Assembly (NCBI GenBank): GCA_020747065.1 | Contig: JAGMVK010000012.1 | Coordinates: forward strand, 744,001 to 808,000 | DNA length: 64,000 bases | Source of the DNA: Cadophora sp. MPI-SDFR-AT-0126 | Taxonomy: Eukaryota; Ascomycota; Leotiomycetes; Helotiales; Ploettnerulaceae | Direction of reading: 5' to 3' | In this document: in pieces, positions 22,508 through 34,607 of the stretch | How positions within the stretch are numbered: the stretch's first letter is position 1 | Layout: every line of letters starts with the position of its first letter | The notes under the pieces: generated by a model | Told to the model about the DNA's origin: nothing | Seen by the model: the letters and a program-made list of their open reading frames with translations, nothing else | The model's database searches: none | Translations under genes and position numbers: made by a program

Positions 22508-25500
22508 ATGGGTCCATATGTTGTACTCTTCATTGAGATACTGGCATGGGAAGTAAAATGTTGCTTAGCTAGATGAGAATCAAAACTTTGCGACCGAATA
22601 CTTGTGCATTTACAGTGACATTGTGATCCATATTCGTGTAACGATTTCACTATGATTTAATGACATTTGCTTGTATTGCAGCCTGGCAGGGTTGTACAGG
22701 AGAAATTTTCCTCGGTGGTACGAAATCCCATAAAATCTTCCGGCCACCGCAGGTTTTGCTTGTCGCACAAGTGTAGCTATCACGAAGGGACAGTAGGATC
22801 TGCTGCGACATTCGGGTTCTGCAGGACAGAGCACAGCATGGTATCAAGCATATCACAGCAGAAGTTCACGAGAATAGCAATGGAAAGCCAGGATTCCGCG
22901 GTGGCAGATCCCAGCCCTAATCCCACGAAGAAAATTTTCTATCTTCGGTCTGCCTCCACACTCCACCCTCACGTTCCAAATGGTTCTCGCAGATCGATCC
23001 CAGAATCAATTCCTCCCAATCTCCAGCAGTACAGTGTGTACCGTGTTGTATATGTAGCGACCACCCCACAGTCAACGTCCGTTGGAATCGGCGAAGTCGG
23101 CTGGTAGGAAAGAGCGTTCACCGTCACTCAACGACCCCGGGAACGGAGGAAAACTCATGTGTACTCGAAAGCACTGAATAACCCTCAGCAAGCCACCGTA
23201 GTGGAGAGTCGATATAATATATGACGATTAAGTGCATACACTACTGATAGAATATAGAAGGAAAAGAGTTTTGCAAAAGAGGACCCGGCCATTATATAAT
23301 TTTCCACGCCAAGCTTTCGCTAGACTAGCGGCTGAGCCGCCGCCTCGACGCGCTAAATGTTTGACAGTGTTTGCTTGACACACGTGATGTGGATAGACTG
23401 TGGGAAATTTCCAGAACTCGATGCTGCGACTGTGGACGCAATTCGACTTGGATGGTAATCTGCAGAATGAATAATGTTTCACCGAGAGCCGTTCGTCTTA
23501 TGTTCGGGAATGTGCAAGTACCAAGACCGATTGGAGACCATAGGAAGATGATATCGACCGCCTCCCTTTTACAAAACTCTTTTCCTTCGACACTCGCAAA
23601 AGTGCATACACTTTTGCCACATACTCTACCGAATCTCTTGTGCTTCCTAAGACGGCCTGAGAAGCTTGTAAGACACAATGTCCAATGTCACACATCGCCA
23701 AAGGAACATTGAGACATTAGTCAAAGTCAAAGTCGTAAACAGTCCATTCAACCAGACCTGGTTTGAATTTTGCCGACCTACATAGGTGTTTTATACGATT
23801 TTGTTACAACTCCAGTACCACCCTGACTTATTCAATACAAACATCTCCAACATCCTCCGTGATGAGCTCGAAAATATACCAAGCATCTCCACCAATTGTC
23901 ACCCTTGGTTAAATGACTCGATCGTCTCCTGAGGAATGCATGACAGGAGTCTTCTGAAATACGATAATCAAGAAGCTCTACAACCCATTCCTTTCCTTTG
24001 ACTTGACAAATGACTGCACTCTTGACAGATTACCAAGCTGGGCAAAGGAGTCGTGCGGACTCTGAAGCGCGAGGATCAACTCAGTCGCTGTGACCGACTT
24101 AGCCTCATAGCGCAGAAGCAATCCCACAGAACAAATGAAGCTTTGATGGACACAGGAAGGGGGAGATGGAGCGTAGGAAAAGAGTAGGTGATATACACAA
24201 GACTAGGATGGTTAATGCAGAGAATGTACAGAGAACTTGTCTCTGAATAGTTCAATCTTGGTGCAAACTGAGCGTGTAACGTTTGTCCAGGAGCGAGGGA
24301 AAACCTCACATTCGGAAGCTGTACATTGAGAACATTTGCAACGAGGAGAGATGATCTGAAATAAAGAGGAAAAAAGAACTTGCGCTCGTCGGAGTATTTT
24401 CTATTTTATTCCATCCACGGGAGTGGTATCATGAGCCACCACCACTTGGAAAGCTGCTCGACTATCTCCTAGGTAGATTGAAGATCATTGAGAACATCCA
24501 CGCTTGTAGATATGTCCTCTTCTTGATGGTTACAGAGCATAGGTACTGGACAGCGGATGATGGAATGCTGCCCATCCGTCGGCTATACAAGCAAAGATGT
24601 TGAATTCTTCCTCTGTTGAATGTCAGAATCTGTTCTGTAATGATCGAGTGGGTGGATTTGCCTACGAAATCCTTATTAATTTCACTACTTCCCTGCGATA
24701 TCTGTCTCGGGCTTCAATTGTCCGTTTCCGTCTGCTTGCTTTCCTCAACTTGAAATCATTTCCTAGCTCCTGTGCTTTGTGGACAGAACATTATCGTCTC
24801 GAATCCAACCTTGCACAGCCTACTCTGCCCCTTGTTCTGAACTCATCAGCCTACTATCTACTTCCCTTCTCTTTGATTTTGGTAGATTTAGACATCCTTG
24901 AAGCATAGACAGATATCGAGCCTCTGCTAAGCTATGTGAAAAGCGATGGAAATCTAGGATTCGGTGGGAAAACCAATCTTAATTTCACCAGTTAATGAAG
25001 CAGGACGGCAATGCCAATGTTGTTTATGTCTGCCGGTGCAACTTCCGGGGTGAAGTCGGGATGACTGGATTCCACGGATCCCGAAAGTGGGCACTCAAAG
25101 TGCCAAGGCAAGCTCAAGGCCACCCATGACCCGACATTTCGGCTCAGCACCCCCTGGGTCCGCGGACATCTAAAGGACTCGATCCCCAGAAAGGGTCATG
25201 GAGCCCAGTAGCACAAGACTACAAGCTCAAAGCCTCCTGCAGCGTCATGCTCGGTTTATCAAAAAATCAAAAGCCCATCGAACTCTTGGCTACGCGAAAC
25301 ACAAAAGTCAATTCGGTCGGGACCCATTTGCTGCAGCTGACTGGTCGAAATGCACTGTTGTGATCCAGGCACAAAAACAAAAAATGCCGTACCAGCATCT
25401 GACAGCCACAACGCCTGCGTGACGAGAATGAGATCGACTGCTGAGACGTCAAAACGTCAAAGTCAAGCAGGGTGTGCTTGACAGAATGCACGTTCCCGCT

Positions 25501-26083
25501 GCTGTCTCCCCGTCCGATAGTCGTGCGGTGAGAAAGCCAAGGGGTCTGGTCCCAAAGCCCGCCACTGTCGCGGCAGTATTACCAAAACATATGTTGTCCT
25601 TCAATGACCAACAGCTTCGGATACCACGTTTGTCTGGAAGTCGGCGAAGTCAATCAGTCATTGCCTAGCTGAGAAATCTCCATTTCCACCTTTGTCCACA
25701 GCTGTTTTCATTGAGTAATGATCTCGCTAGCAAGACTTTTCTTCGGGTCGAGCGCCTTAGACTGGAGGGTGGGGTATAGCGGGCGTCATTCCAACGACGC
25801 CATCCCATACTACTCCAGGAAGTATATGTGCTGTGACGCCCTCGTCCAGCAGAGTGACGCCCGCTCTTACAAATCCATCACCACGCCTTTTTGTCGACGC
25901 TGCATGATATGGCACGATCGTTTCAAGTCAATATTTCTTATCTCCTTCATTTTCCTACATGAATAGGGACTCGCTCCTCCTTTTTCTTTGGATAACATTT
26001 CCTGTCTCTTCTATCCGGAGAGAACTTTTGCTAAGGAATCGCTTTCTGCATTTCATTTTGCAATACCGAGTTTTCTCTTCAGA
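22508..26083. other. Long intergenic region with one repeat structure
   Basis: About 3.6 kb lack any coding region I can support. Frames such as 22667-23107, 24597-24908 and 25198-25422 have no domain. The only structure seen is the direct/inverted repeat at 23230-23612. The promoter of the MFS gene lies at the right end; an upstream in-frame ATG at 25988 is judged to be leader sequence. Confidence 0.5.
23230..23612. repeat. About 380-bp segment with 13-bp direct flanking repeats and inner imperfect inverted repeats
   Basis: The 13-mer AAGTGCATACACT occurs at 23230-23242 and again at 23600-23612. Just inside, GAAGGAAAAGAGTTTTG (23257-23273) recurs inverted at about 23572-23588, and the similarity extends a few bases further as an imperfect match. 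The layout resembles a small non-autonomous element (MITE) with terminal inverted repeats between duplicated target sites. However, the arms are offset from the direct repeats, and no second copy exists in the window. Confidence 0.35.
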
Positions 26084-27951
26084 ATGTCTCTTGGCAACGA
26101 TCAAAATACAACTGTGGCTACGGCTGTCGATGGCCACCAACTCCAGACGCCGAGCGAGGCGAACACTTCATCGCCACATCAAAACCCGATAACAGACGAA
26201 AACATGACTTCAAGACCAGAAAATGACAACTCCATCATCAATTCGACGCATCGGGAAGATGTTGCGAATGTAGGTACCCCCAGGACTCCCGGACCTCTGG
26301 AAAAAGAAACTCGTTATCGGGGAGGAGATTCTCCAGCAATAGAAGAATCTACCGAAGCAATGCTCGAGCGGCTAGGAAGACAAAGACCAGAAGTATTTGA
26401 CTCGATATGGGCGGAAATTATATTTGTTTTTTCGATATCGATGTCCCAGGTTTTGACGGTATGGCCTCTTCCACTTTAGCTGAATCCAATACTAATCTGA
26501 AGCAGGAGTACTTTGTGTCTGGATTCACAGTCATCCTTCCAACTCTGGTCCAGGATCTGAATATCTCGTCTGCTTCAGCAACATGGCCTGCAAGTGCCTT
26601 CTCCCTGGTAGTTGCAAGCTTTCTGTTAATCTTTGGTCGCCTGGCCGATATGTACGGAGGCTTTCCAGTCTATGTCGCTGGCTTTGCTTGGTTGACGCTT
26701 TGGTCTCTGATCGCTGGCTTCTCGACCAACGATATCATGATGAACGTCTGTCGAGCTCTGCAAGGTCTTGGACCAGCCGCGTACCTCCCATCATCAGTGA
26801 TGATTCTTGGAAGCATCTACAGACCAGGTCCAAGAAAGAACCTTGTCTTCAGCATCTATGGGGCTTGTGCCGCACTAGGATTTTTCGTCGGTATCTTCTT
26901 TGCCGGAGTTACTGCAGAGTATGCCACTTGGGGGTGGTATTTCTGGATCGGGACTATTCTCGGAGCTATCACCGCAGTCACATCCTACATCACCATCCCG
27001 TCAGACATCGCAGAGAAGCGCAACGCTCCGGCGAAGGTCCGGATGGACTGGCTCGGAGCAGTACTCATCGTTTGCGGCCTCATCCTCTTCACCTTCGCCA
27101 TCATTGACTCTTCTCATGCACCACAGCAATGGAAGACCCCTTACATCTATGTAACCTTCATCCTCGGATCTCTCATCCTCCTAGCGGGTGCTTACGTCGA
27201 GATGCGCGTAGCAGAGGAACCCCTCCTGCCCGCCTCCCTCTTCAAAGTCCCCTGTATGCCCGCCCTTATCATCGCCCTGTTACTCACTTACGGCTCCCTC
27301 GGCGTCTTCCTCCTCTACGCAACCTTCTACATGGAGAACATAATGGGTGCGTCGCCCCTACAGGTCGTGGCATGGTACGTCCCCATGGCTTTAGGCGGGT
27401 GTATCATTGCCACCTTCGGAGGCTTCATCATGCACCTGCTGTCAGGAACAACACTCATCATTATTTCTGGCACATCCTGGATCATCGCACCGCTTCTCTT
27501 TGCGCTCGCGCCCCAAGGCGCCAATTATTGGGCTTACATCTTCCCATCTATGATCTGCGCCACCGTCGGAATAGACATAACTTTCAACGTCGCCAACATT
27601 TTCATCACGACGTCCCTGCCCCGGAAACAACAAGGACTCGCAGGCTCCGTCATCATGATTTTGCTGCATCTTGGCATAGCAGTATTTCTGGGCTTCGCCG
27701 ATATCGTGAATGCTTATACGGTCGATAGGCTGGGACTAAGGGAGAGCTACCACGCGGTGTTTTGGTTTGAGGTTGCGTGTGCGGCGACGGCGTTGGTTGT
27801 TCTGGTAGGGTTTGTGAAGATTCGAAAGGCTGAGAGTGAGTTTACGGTTGATGAGAGGGCGCAGTTGGAGGAGATTGCTAGGGCAAATGGGGAGGCGGCG
27901 GAGGAGGGGAAGAAGGAGGTTGAGAGGCCAGATACGGCTGTGACTGCTTGA
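26084..27951 (+). CDS. MFS drug:H+ antiporter, 14-TM DHA2-like (aminotriazole-resistance type)
   Basis: This is a major-facilitator exporter of 606 residues in two exons (26084-26458, 26506-27951) around a 47-nt intron. The N-terminal about 110 residues are hydrophilic and Ser/Thr/Pro-rich. Then come helix 1 (IIFVFSISMSQVLT, joined by splicing to EYFVSGFTVILPTL), the helix 2-3 loop FGRLADMYGG (MFS motif A), and motif B-like VCRALQGLGPAAYLPSSV. Motif C-like GFFVGIFFAG and the later 14-TM-type helices follow. The C-terminal tail is Glu-rich. Family members export azoles, aminotriazole and other xenobiotics from the plasma membrane; the substrate here is unknown. It is followed by a Zn2Cys6 regulator and a second MFS on the same strand, which suggests coordinated efflux. 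The start at 26084 is chosen over 25988 because the extra residues lack family character. Confidence 0.88.
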
Positions 27952-28540
27952 GGGTTCTGTTTGAGAGGCATGGTGTTTTAGGGCGTTTTGATAAGCTCAG
28001 GTTTTATTTGAGATAGAAGAGGGACGAATCGTATAATAGAGAAGAGATACCCAATATACATACTTCACGGATACACAATTACAAGCTCCCCCAAAAGGGT
28101 TTCTCTGGTCAATTCAATATAAAGAAACGACTTGAAGAAGCGAAGTTTGATCGGAAAGCGTAACTTTTGATGTCCAGGACACGAAAAATATTAATAGCAG
28201 TGTCGTCAACATGTCTAAGACAATGAAAGCGATGTCCAGACCATACACATCTTTCCCAAGACGTACGTTCATGATTGGCCGTTTCTTGTTTCGATCATCT
28301 ATCTCCGTGGTTGGACTCGCTTCGCTGTGCCGTCAGCTCACCCCTGTTCCGGAATTTAGGAGTCAATTTCACTCCGACTCTACAAAACACCTCAAACAAC
28401 CCGACACGAAATGATGGAAGCCTTCAGAGCATCTCTCATTAAAGTTCCACTGGGAATTTGCATCGATTCTAAAGATTCCGAACCTCTGTCCTCTCTCTCT
28501 GCCGAGGAATCCTGATATCCGCAGCTGCCGGAACTCCACC
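27952..28540. other. Promoter region of the second Zn2Cys6 gene
   Basis: This is spacer between the MFS stop and the regulator start. A 67-codon frame at 28211-28414 has no recognisable feature. Confidence 0.5.
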
Positions 28541-30744
28541 ATGATCGACTTGAATAGTCACGTTACGTCCTCAGAGCAAGCTGCGACTTCTAAACCTGGT
28601 CTCAAGCTCCGTCGCTCCTGTGAAGCGTGTCGGGGTTCGAAAGGGCGCTGTATCTCCTCTCCAGATGATTCCAAGCGATGTTTGAGGTAGATTCAAGTTC
28701 CCATCACTTCTGTGACCCCTGCTCACAAATACAAGATGTGTGAAAGATGGAAAGCAGTGCGTCTTTCTTGAGGCTAAACCCCGACCAAAAAGAGCAAAGA
28801 ACTCTAGAATGTAAGCTGTCTCTCATATAGTCCGCATAGAGTGCTTACATTAGTAGGCGAGTTGCTGAAATGGAGGAGAAGTTAGAGGGGTTGCTTGCTC
28901 TCGTGACTGCCAAGGCCACCAATCAGCCTGTGAAGGATACACCGGCGATAGCAACCCAGACGCCGCTACCAACGGCTCCACAGATGCCTTCATTGCTAAT
29001 TCCGGATACCAGCCTCATAGATTTCGGCTCGGCATATGCTACCCCATCTTCATCATCCAACCAGTCCGAGCAGAGCATTCCTCAGGAGCTTCCCGTCTTT
29101 GCCTATCCTATCTTCGACAACTTACAAGATGCGATATCCAAAGGTTTCATCAGCTTGGGTCAAGCTGGCGATGCCATTGAGTTATTCCGCTCAAAACAGA
29201 AAGCGTTTCCTTTCGTGGTTGTTCCCCCGAATATGTCGCTGGATTCATTGAGGCGTCAACGGCCGTTTCTTCTCCTGGCCATCCTTTGCTGTGGGACAGA
29301 ACCCAACTTCAAGCTTCAACAGCACATAGAACTTGAATTGAGAGAGGATCTAAGCAAGAGGATTCTTGTTAAAGGCGAGAAGTCTTTGGATCTTCTGCAG
29401 GGAATTCTAGTTTACCTTACCTGGTACGTCACTCCGCCAAGTTGAGTACGCGGTGCTAATCCGCGTGAGGTATCATTTTTACTTCCACCCAGACAGAGAA
29501 CAGATCTATCAGCTTTCACAAATGGCTATATCCATGACCGTTGATCTTGGAATGGATAAGTCCACGCGTCAACAACCAGTATCTTCAAATACCTCGGATG
29601 TTATTCCATTTCTGAGCCGCTCGAGGCCATCAGCTGGTGAGATTGAAGGGATGAGAGCCTATCTCGGATGCTACTTTCTCACTTCATCGTAAGTGTTTAC
29701 ACGAATTGAGCTTCGCACTTGCTGACATTTTGAAAGCATATGTCAAGGATTAAGAAAGCCCAGCAACATGAGATACAATCAACACATCAAGAACTGTGTC
29801 CAGCACGTCACTGATGCAGCTTTCGTCGAGTCAGACCACTTTATTCCCTATCTGATTCGTCTGCGTCAAATCTCTGATGAGGTCCATCAAGCATTCAATT
29901 ATAATTCCACTCCCCACCTACCTCAGCTTGATGCCATTCGAACCGAAATCCTTGGAAGGGCATTTGAACAGCAACTTGATCACATCGAGATGACCTTCCC
30001 TCAGGAGGCTTGGAATAATTGTGAGTTGATCGCCCGCTTCTTTCAGAGGTTTTAGGCTGACGTCATTAAGCACAAATCAAGATGAGCTTCCTCCACCTGC
30101 GAATCTATGTCAATGAGGTCGGCTTTCACGCATCCGCGCCATCAGCGTCATCTGTACTGTCAGATCTGTCCGGTCCGTCATGGTACCACTCGTCTGCGAG
30201 AAATGAGTGCCTCTTACGGTCTCTTCGAGCCTCCAAATCGTATCTGGACACATTTCTTGCACTTCCAGATAGTACGATATCGAGGATGGTAACCGTAGAT
30301 TTGCTGCAGCTGGTTTATGCAGTTTTGATACTAGGCACATTCGCGAGCAGCGTCGATGCCCCAAATCTAGACCAACACCAAGTACAGCAGTCAGCAAATC
30401 TAGACTATTATCTCCACTCTATCAGTGACAGATTCTCTCACCTGATCTGCGTTCAGGATCCTTTATCGAACAGCTATAAACACCACTTGAATACTTTGTT
30501 CCAATCATCCAAGGCATGGTATGTACAGACGGTCACTGATCCGTCACCCTCAGGACCTCCCAGGTTCTTGTTTAAAGACATTATTGGCACGATAACTGGA
30601 CGCTGTGCCGATTTCACTGCTGTGGAAGCAATGTCCGAAGCGAGCTCGGAAGATCAATGGACTGAGCTGCTCTCGGAATGGGCTTCTACGATGGATCCAT
30701 CCACAATGTCAACAGACGGGAATTTGGTCCAATTTCACGTTTAA
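28541..30744 (+). CDS. Zn2Cys6 transcription factor, probably regulator of the flanking transporters
   Basis: Six exons (28541-28686, 28736-28810, 28857-29423, 29470-29688, 29737-30020, 30071-30744) give 654 residues with consistent phases. The N-terminal zinc cluster is RRSCEACRGSKGRC, then SKRCLR / CVKDGKQC, split by intron 1 at the usual place. A basic linker (KPRPKRAKNSRM) and a leucine-containing coiled coil (VAEMEEKLEGLLALV) for dimerisation follow. The middle homology region carries the characteristic WYHFYFHP...QIYQLSQMAISMTVDLGM, again restored only by splicing. Such factors bind CGG-type half sites and often control the genes next to them. It sits 0.6 kb after one MFS exporter and 0.4 kb before another, all on the same strand. 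That regulatory link is inference from position. Confidence 0.88.
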
Positions 30745-31172
30745 AGTCCTCTCACTACTTCGGGGCCTAAGGCTTTTTGAGTTGTGAATCCTGTACCCGA
30801 GTTGCTGTCAGACTGCAGGGTGTTGCTAGAGGCACTATCTGCAATCAGTGGAAAAAGCTGCGAGTTGGCCCAATGTATTACTTCGGACTTGCGGCCCGCA
30901 CTTATGTACGCTTTCATGGCATCTTAGAGATTGCGCATTTCTCCAGTGTGTGTTGAATTCTACGGAATCGGCTCGACCTCTGTTGTGCCGCCGCACCCCG
31001 GTTTCAAGCCCGGAATCAGAATGAAGCAGCAGATTCCGAAAATTTGACCAATCATGCGGAAATAGGAATCTGTCTTTTGTCTCCGGGTCATTTCATGACA
31101 TATATGTCGCAACGTACGCAACACTCAATAGTATTTGCCACGCTCACGTTCGTTCGCTGCTGCTGTCCGACA
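30745..31172. other. Intergenic spacer before the second MFS gene
   Basis: No frame here can be supported. It contains CGG- and CCG-containing sequence near 30980-31010 that could serve a zinc-cluster factor, but no clear paired site stands out. Confidence 0.45.
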
Positions 31173-33117
31173 ATGTCTTTGAAGGAATTACCTCTTGATT
31201 CTTCCAGTCAGGATCATTCTTCACTTGACCCCGAGAAGAACACACCTGAACCTGTGGCTGGAGAGACCGTCGACGATGAATCAGAATATTTGACGGGACT
31301 GAAGCTGAGCCTGGTGGTATTGGGTTTATGCCTTGCTGTACTGCTGGTGGGTCTGGTACGTTACCTTGCCATCGGGTTGTGTGTTGCTGCTATTGCTAAC
31401 TAAGAGCAGGATAATTCCATACTATCCACAGCGATCCCGACTATCACTACCAAGTTCAACTCACTCGAAGATGTCGGCTGGTATGGCTCAGCTTTCCTGG
31501 TCTGTGTGTAAGTGATTAATCTCGATCCTCTTCAATGACCGCAGGACTAAATATAACATAAAAGATGTGCGCTCCAACCGATCTCCGGGAAGATATACCA
31601 ATACTTTTCACTGAAATGGACATACCTGGCCTTTCTTACAATCTTCGAAATCGGAAGCTTGATATGTGCTACAGCCGTCAATTCTGTCATGCTGATTATT
31701 GGTCGAGCCATTGCCGGTGCTGGTGCTGCCGGATTGTTCTCTGGAGCCTTGGTTATCCTCTCGCATTCTGTTCCCCTGCGACAGCGACCTTGTAAATTTT
31801 TTAATTTTCAAGAGGTTTTACAGAGATGCTGACATGATTTTACAGTATATACTGGATGCATTGCCTCAATGTTCAGCGTGTCGAATGTAATTGGGCCAAT
31901 TCTCGGTGGTGCTTTCACTCAGCATGCAACATGGCGATGGTGTGGGTTTCCCCTCCTTCCAACACGTGGAAATTCTAACATCAGCAGGCTTTTATATCAA
32001 TCTGCCACTAGGCGCAATCACGGCCGTTATCCTGGTATTCTTCTTCTCGCCACATGAACGCACAACAACAAAACAATCGCTTTCTCAAAAACTCAAGCAT
32101 CTGGATCTGCCAGGATTGGCCCTTTTCATCCCAGCTGTGGTCATGGTCTTGCTGGCAGTGCAATGGGGTGGAACTACCCACGCGTGGAAATCTGCTACAA
32201 TCATCGGACTCTTTGTCGGCTTTGGAGTTCTCATCTGTCTATTCGCGGCTTGGCAATGGTACCTCAAAGATGAAGCCAGCATACCACCTCGTATCGTGTG
32301 CCAACGGAGTGTGTACTCAGCAGCTGTGGTAGTGTTCATGGGGATGGGAAGTGTTCAACTCATTGCCTATTATCTGCCCATGTGGTTCCAAGTCATCAAG
32401 AACGATACACCATTGGAGAGTGGGATTCGTTTCCTATTCTCTGTGCTTGGAGGACTGTTGGGTAGCATTATACCTGGGGGCCTGGGTATGTAATTCTGCC
32501 TTGCGGGCTGGAACTCACGAACTAAAATCGACCAGTAACGATGTATGGCCACTTCAACCCATGGCTGTTCTTCGGCACCAGCGTGCTATCTATCTCGGGA
32601 GGTATCTTCTCGACTTTCGATCTCGAGACAGGGAATGGTATGATCAATGGTATTCAAGTCCTTGGAGGTATCGGCTCTTCCTGCGTGATTCAGATGGTAC
32701 ATACAACTCCCTCTTCATCAATCAAGTCAAGAAAAGCGCTGACTCCTCCAGCCACTGATAGGACTCATGTCTCTCATCCCTCAAGCCGACCTCCCGATTG
32801 CAACCTCCATAGCAGTCTTCTTCCAATTTTTTGGCGGCGCGATCTTCCTCGGCATCGCCAACAACATCTTCGTCTCTCGACTCATTTCCGCTCTTCATAA
32901 GTACACACCTGATATCAATGCACAGATGGCTGTCAGGGTTGGCGCTGAAGGGTTCAGGGAGTTGGTCGGAGAGGCAGATTTGCATGCTGGATTGGTGGCG
33001 TATAGTGAGGCGTTGGTGACAACGTTTTATCTGTGTGCTGCGGGCTCGGCGCTTGCTTTCTTTTGCTCGTTTGGCATGAGGTGGAGAAGTGTTAAGGAGA
33101 AGGAGAGGAAGAGTTGA
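31173..33117 (+). CDS. MFS exporter, 14-TM DHA2 type (TOXA / HC-toxin efflux pump-like)
   Basis: Seven exons (31173-31355, 31410-31507, 31565-31791, 31846-31941, 31988-32485, 32536-32696, 32752-33117) give 542 residues. After a Ser/Glu-rich N-terminus, helix 1 runs into the DHA2 motif [13 protein letters not shown] and the hallmark [37 protein letters not shown], and [16 protein letters not shown] (joined across an intron) follow, with later helices [19 protein letters not shown] and the terminal [14 protein letters not shown]. This subfamily exports fungal toxins and drugs and is common beside secondary-metabolite genes; its substrate here cannot be read. No biosynthetic enzyme core sits next to it, so drug efflux is as likely as metabolite export. 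Charged C-terminal tail: KEKERKS. Confidence 0.9.
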
Positions 33118-33685
33118 GTGGGCAGGGAGTAGTTAGAAAGGGAGATTTAATCTCATCGAGGGGAAGGGAAGGTGGGCGCAACGGGGGGGGGAGGGTAGAG
33201 GAATGGTTGGAAAGCTCCGCTTTTTGAGTGGCAACCTGTATTTGTGGAAATATCGGGCAGGTATAGATATCGCACTTCTGGGGTGCAATACATAGAGGAT
33301 AAATTCTTAGTCTCTCAATATCCATTACCATTAATAAGACTGGTCTTTGTCCTCGCTATATTTCGGCTTCTAATTCTATGCCCTGCTTCAGGCAGCCGAG
33401 TACACCAACGTTTTACTGGGGTGTGGGGCGGGTTTCATGTTATGTGATATTCCCAAAAGCTTGATGAAGCTTACACCCCTTGGCACACCTCGGCGCTGTT
33501 CAATCTGTCATCTACATCCTAGCAAGAGTGGGATAAGGGTCTTCATGCTTTCTCGTCGTACATCAGAAAAGACATGGTGGCCTGTTTCACACATTTTGAA
33601 AGTAAGACTGATCTACTGAGCAACTTTACTTTGAAGAGAAAGCCTTTAGTGATTTCCATCTGAGCCCCAAACTGATATCTAGGCC
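33118..33685. other. Intergenic, nothing recognised
   Basis: This holds a G-run (about ten G near 33185) just after the transporter stop, then the promoter of the acetyltransferase gene. Confidence 0.5.
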
Positions 33686-34607
33686 ATGACTTCCTTCAAA
33701 ATTTCAGGATGTACCGTCTCAGACGGCGCTGCTATCGCAGAGAACAGCATCCCAGCATTCGTAAGCATGCTTTCCATTAGATCCGTACCCTTTTAAAAAT
33801 AAGATGAAATTAGAACATAACATCTCAAAACTAACCACTAATTCCGAACTCTCCTTTACTAAGTGGCAAAACCCCAATTGGCGCCTCGCCTGGCCTCACC
33901 GAACCCTCACCTACCACATCTCCCAAGTCGCCAAACGCATTCCCCGCAACTTACTCAACGATCGCGACACCAAACGCCACCAAAAAGCTATCGACGGAAT
34001 TTCAGGCCGTATACTGGGGTATGCGCGTTGGAGTTTACCATCTTCGCATACTCGTGATATAGAGGGGAAGCCGGTGTGGGAGGAGGCCGTCGTGCCGGTT
34101 GTGGGAGAGGATCAGGAAAGGGAGATTAAGAAGGTTGCGGCGGACGTTGTTTGGGATCCGAATCAAGAAAGCGATGTGCTTTTGGGGGAGCTGAGGAGCA
34201 TTGAGACGGAGATTGAGGAGAGGGGAGTGTGGATGCGTATGTACCGTCAAATCACCCCCTGGCCTCATTTCAGACATTCCAACCTTCATATCTGACTACT
34301 AATACTGTTTAATCACTTACTGTCCATAGGTCTGGAATACTTAGCTGTACATCCTGATTTTCAAGGCAAAGGTATCGGCACGGCATTGGTGGAGAGCGGG
34401 ATGAGGGAAGCAGAGAAGCTGGGACTGGGTATCTTTATCGTGGCGATGCCGTCGGGAATGGGCGTTTATGAGCATTTGGGGTTTAAGATTGAGAGGGTAC
34501 TTGTACAGGATGATTCTATGTTTGGTGGGACGGGGGATCATCGTACGTATTTTATGGTTTTCGAGCAGAAGACTGGTGGGGTTGAGGGTGGAGAAGATGG
34601 GGTTTAG
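33686..34607 (+). CDS. GNAT-family N-acetyltransferase
   Basis: Three exons (33686-33760, 33864-34236, 34330-34607) give 241 residues. The N-terminus (MTSFKISGCTVSDGAAIAE) is the usual beta1-alpha1 opening, followed by FWQNPNWRLAWPHRT. The catalytic core has motif A LEYLAVHPDFQGKGIGTALV, with the Q-x-x-G-x-G pyrophosphate loop that binds acetyl-CoA, then VYEHLGFKIER near the end. An insert rich in charged residues (about residues 80-145) lies between. The family acetylates small amines, antibiotics or protein N-termini; this subgroup of fungal GNATs with a long insert has no assigned substrate that I know. Its place after two efflux pumps and a regulator makes detoxification by acetylation plausible, but that is inference. 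Confidence 0.87.

Noticed and set aside
25988..26479. Longer N-terminus for the first MFS gene from the ATG at 25988
   Set aside because: The added 32 residues are hydrophobic/aromatic leader-like sequence without family character; the ATG at 26084 starts the typical hydrophilic head.
27129..27728. 199-codon frame within the first MFS gene
   Set aside because: It is an alternative frame of GC-rich codons in the transporter; the transporter frame has clear helices and motifs.
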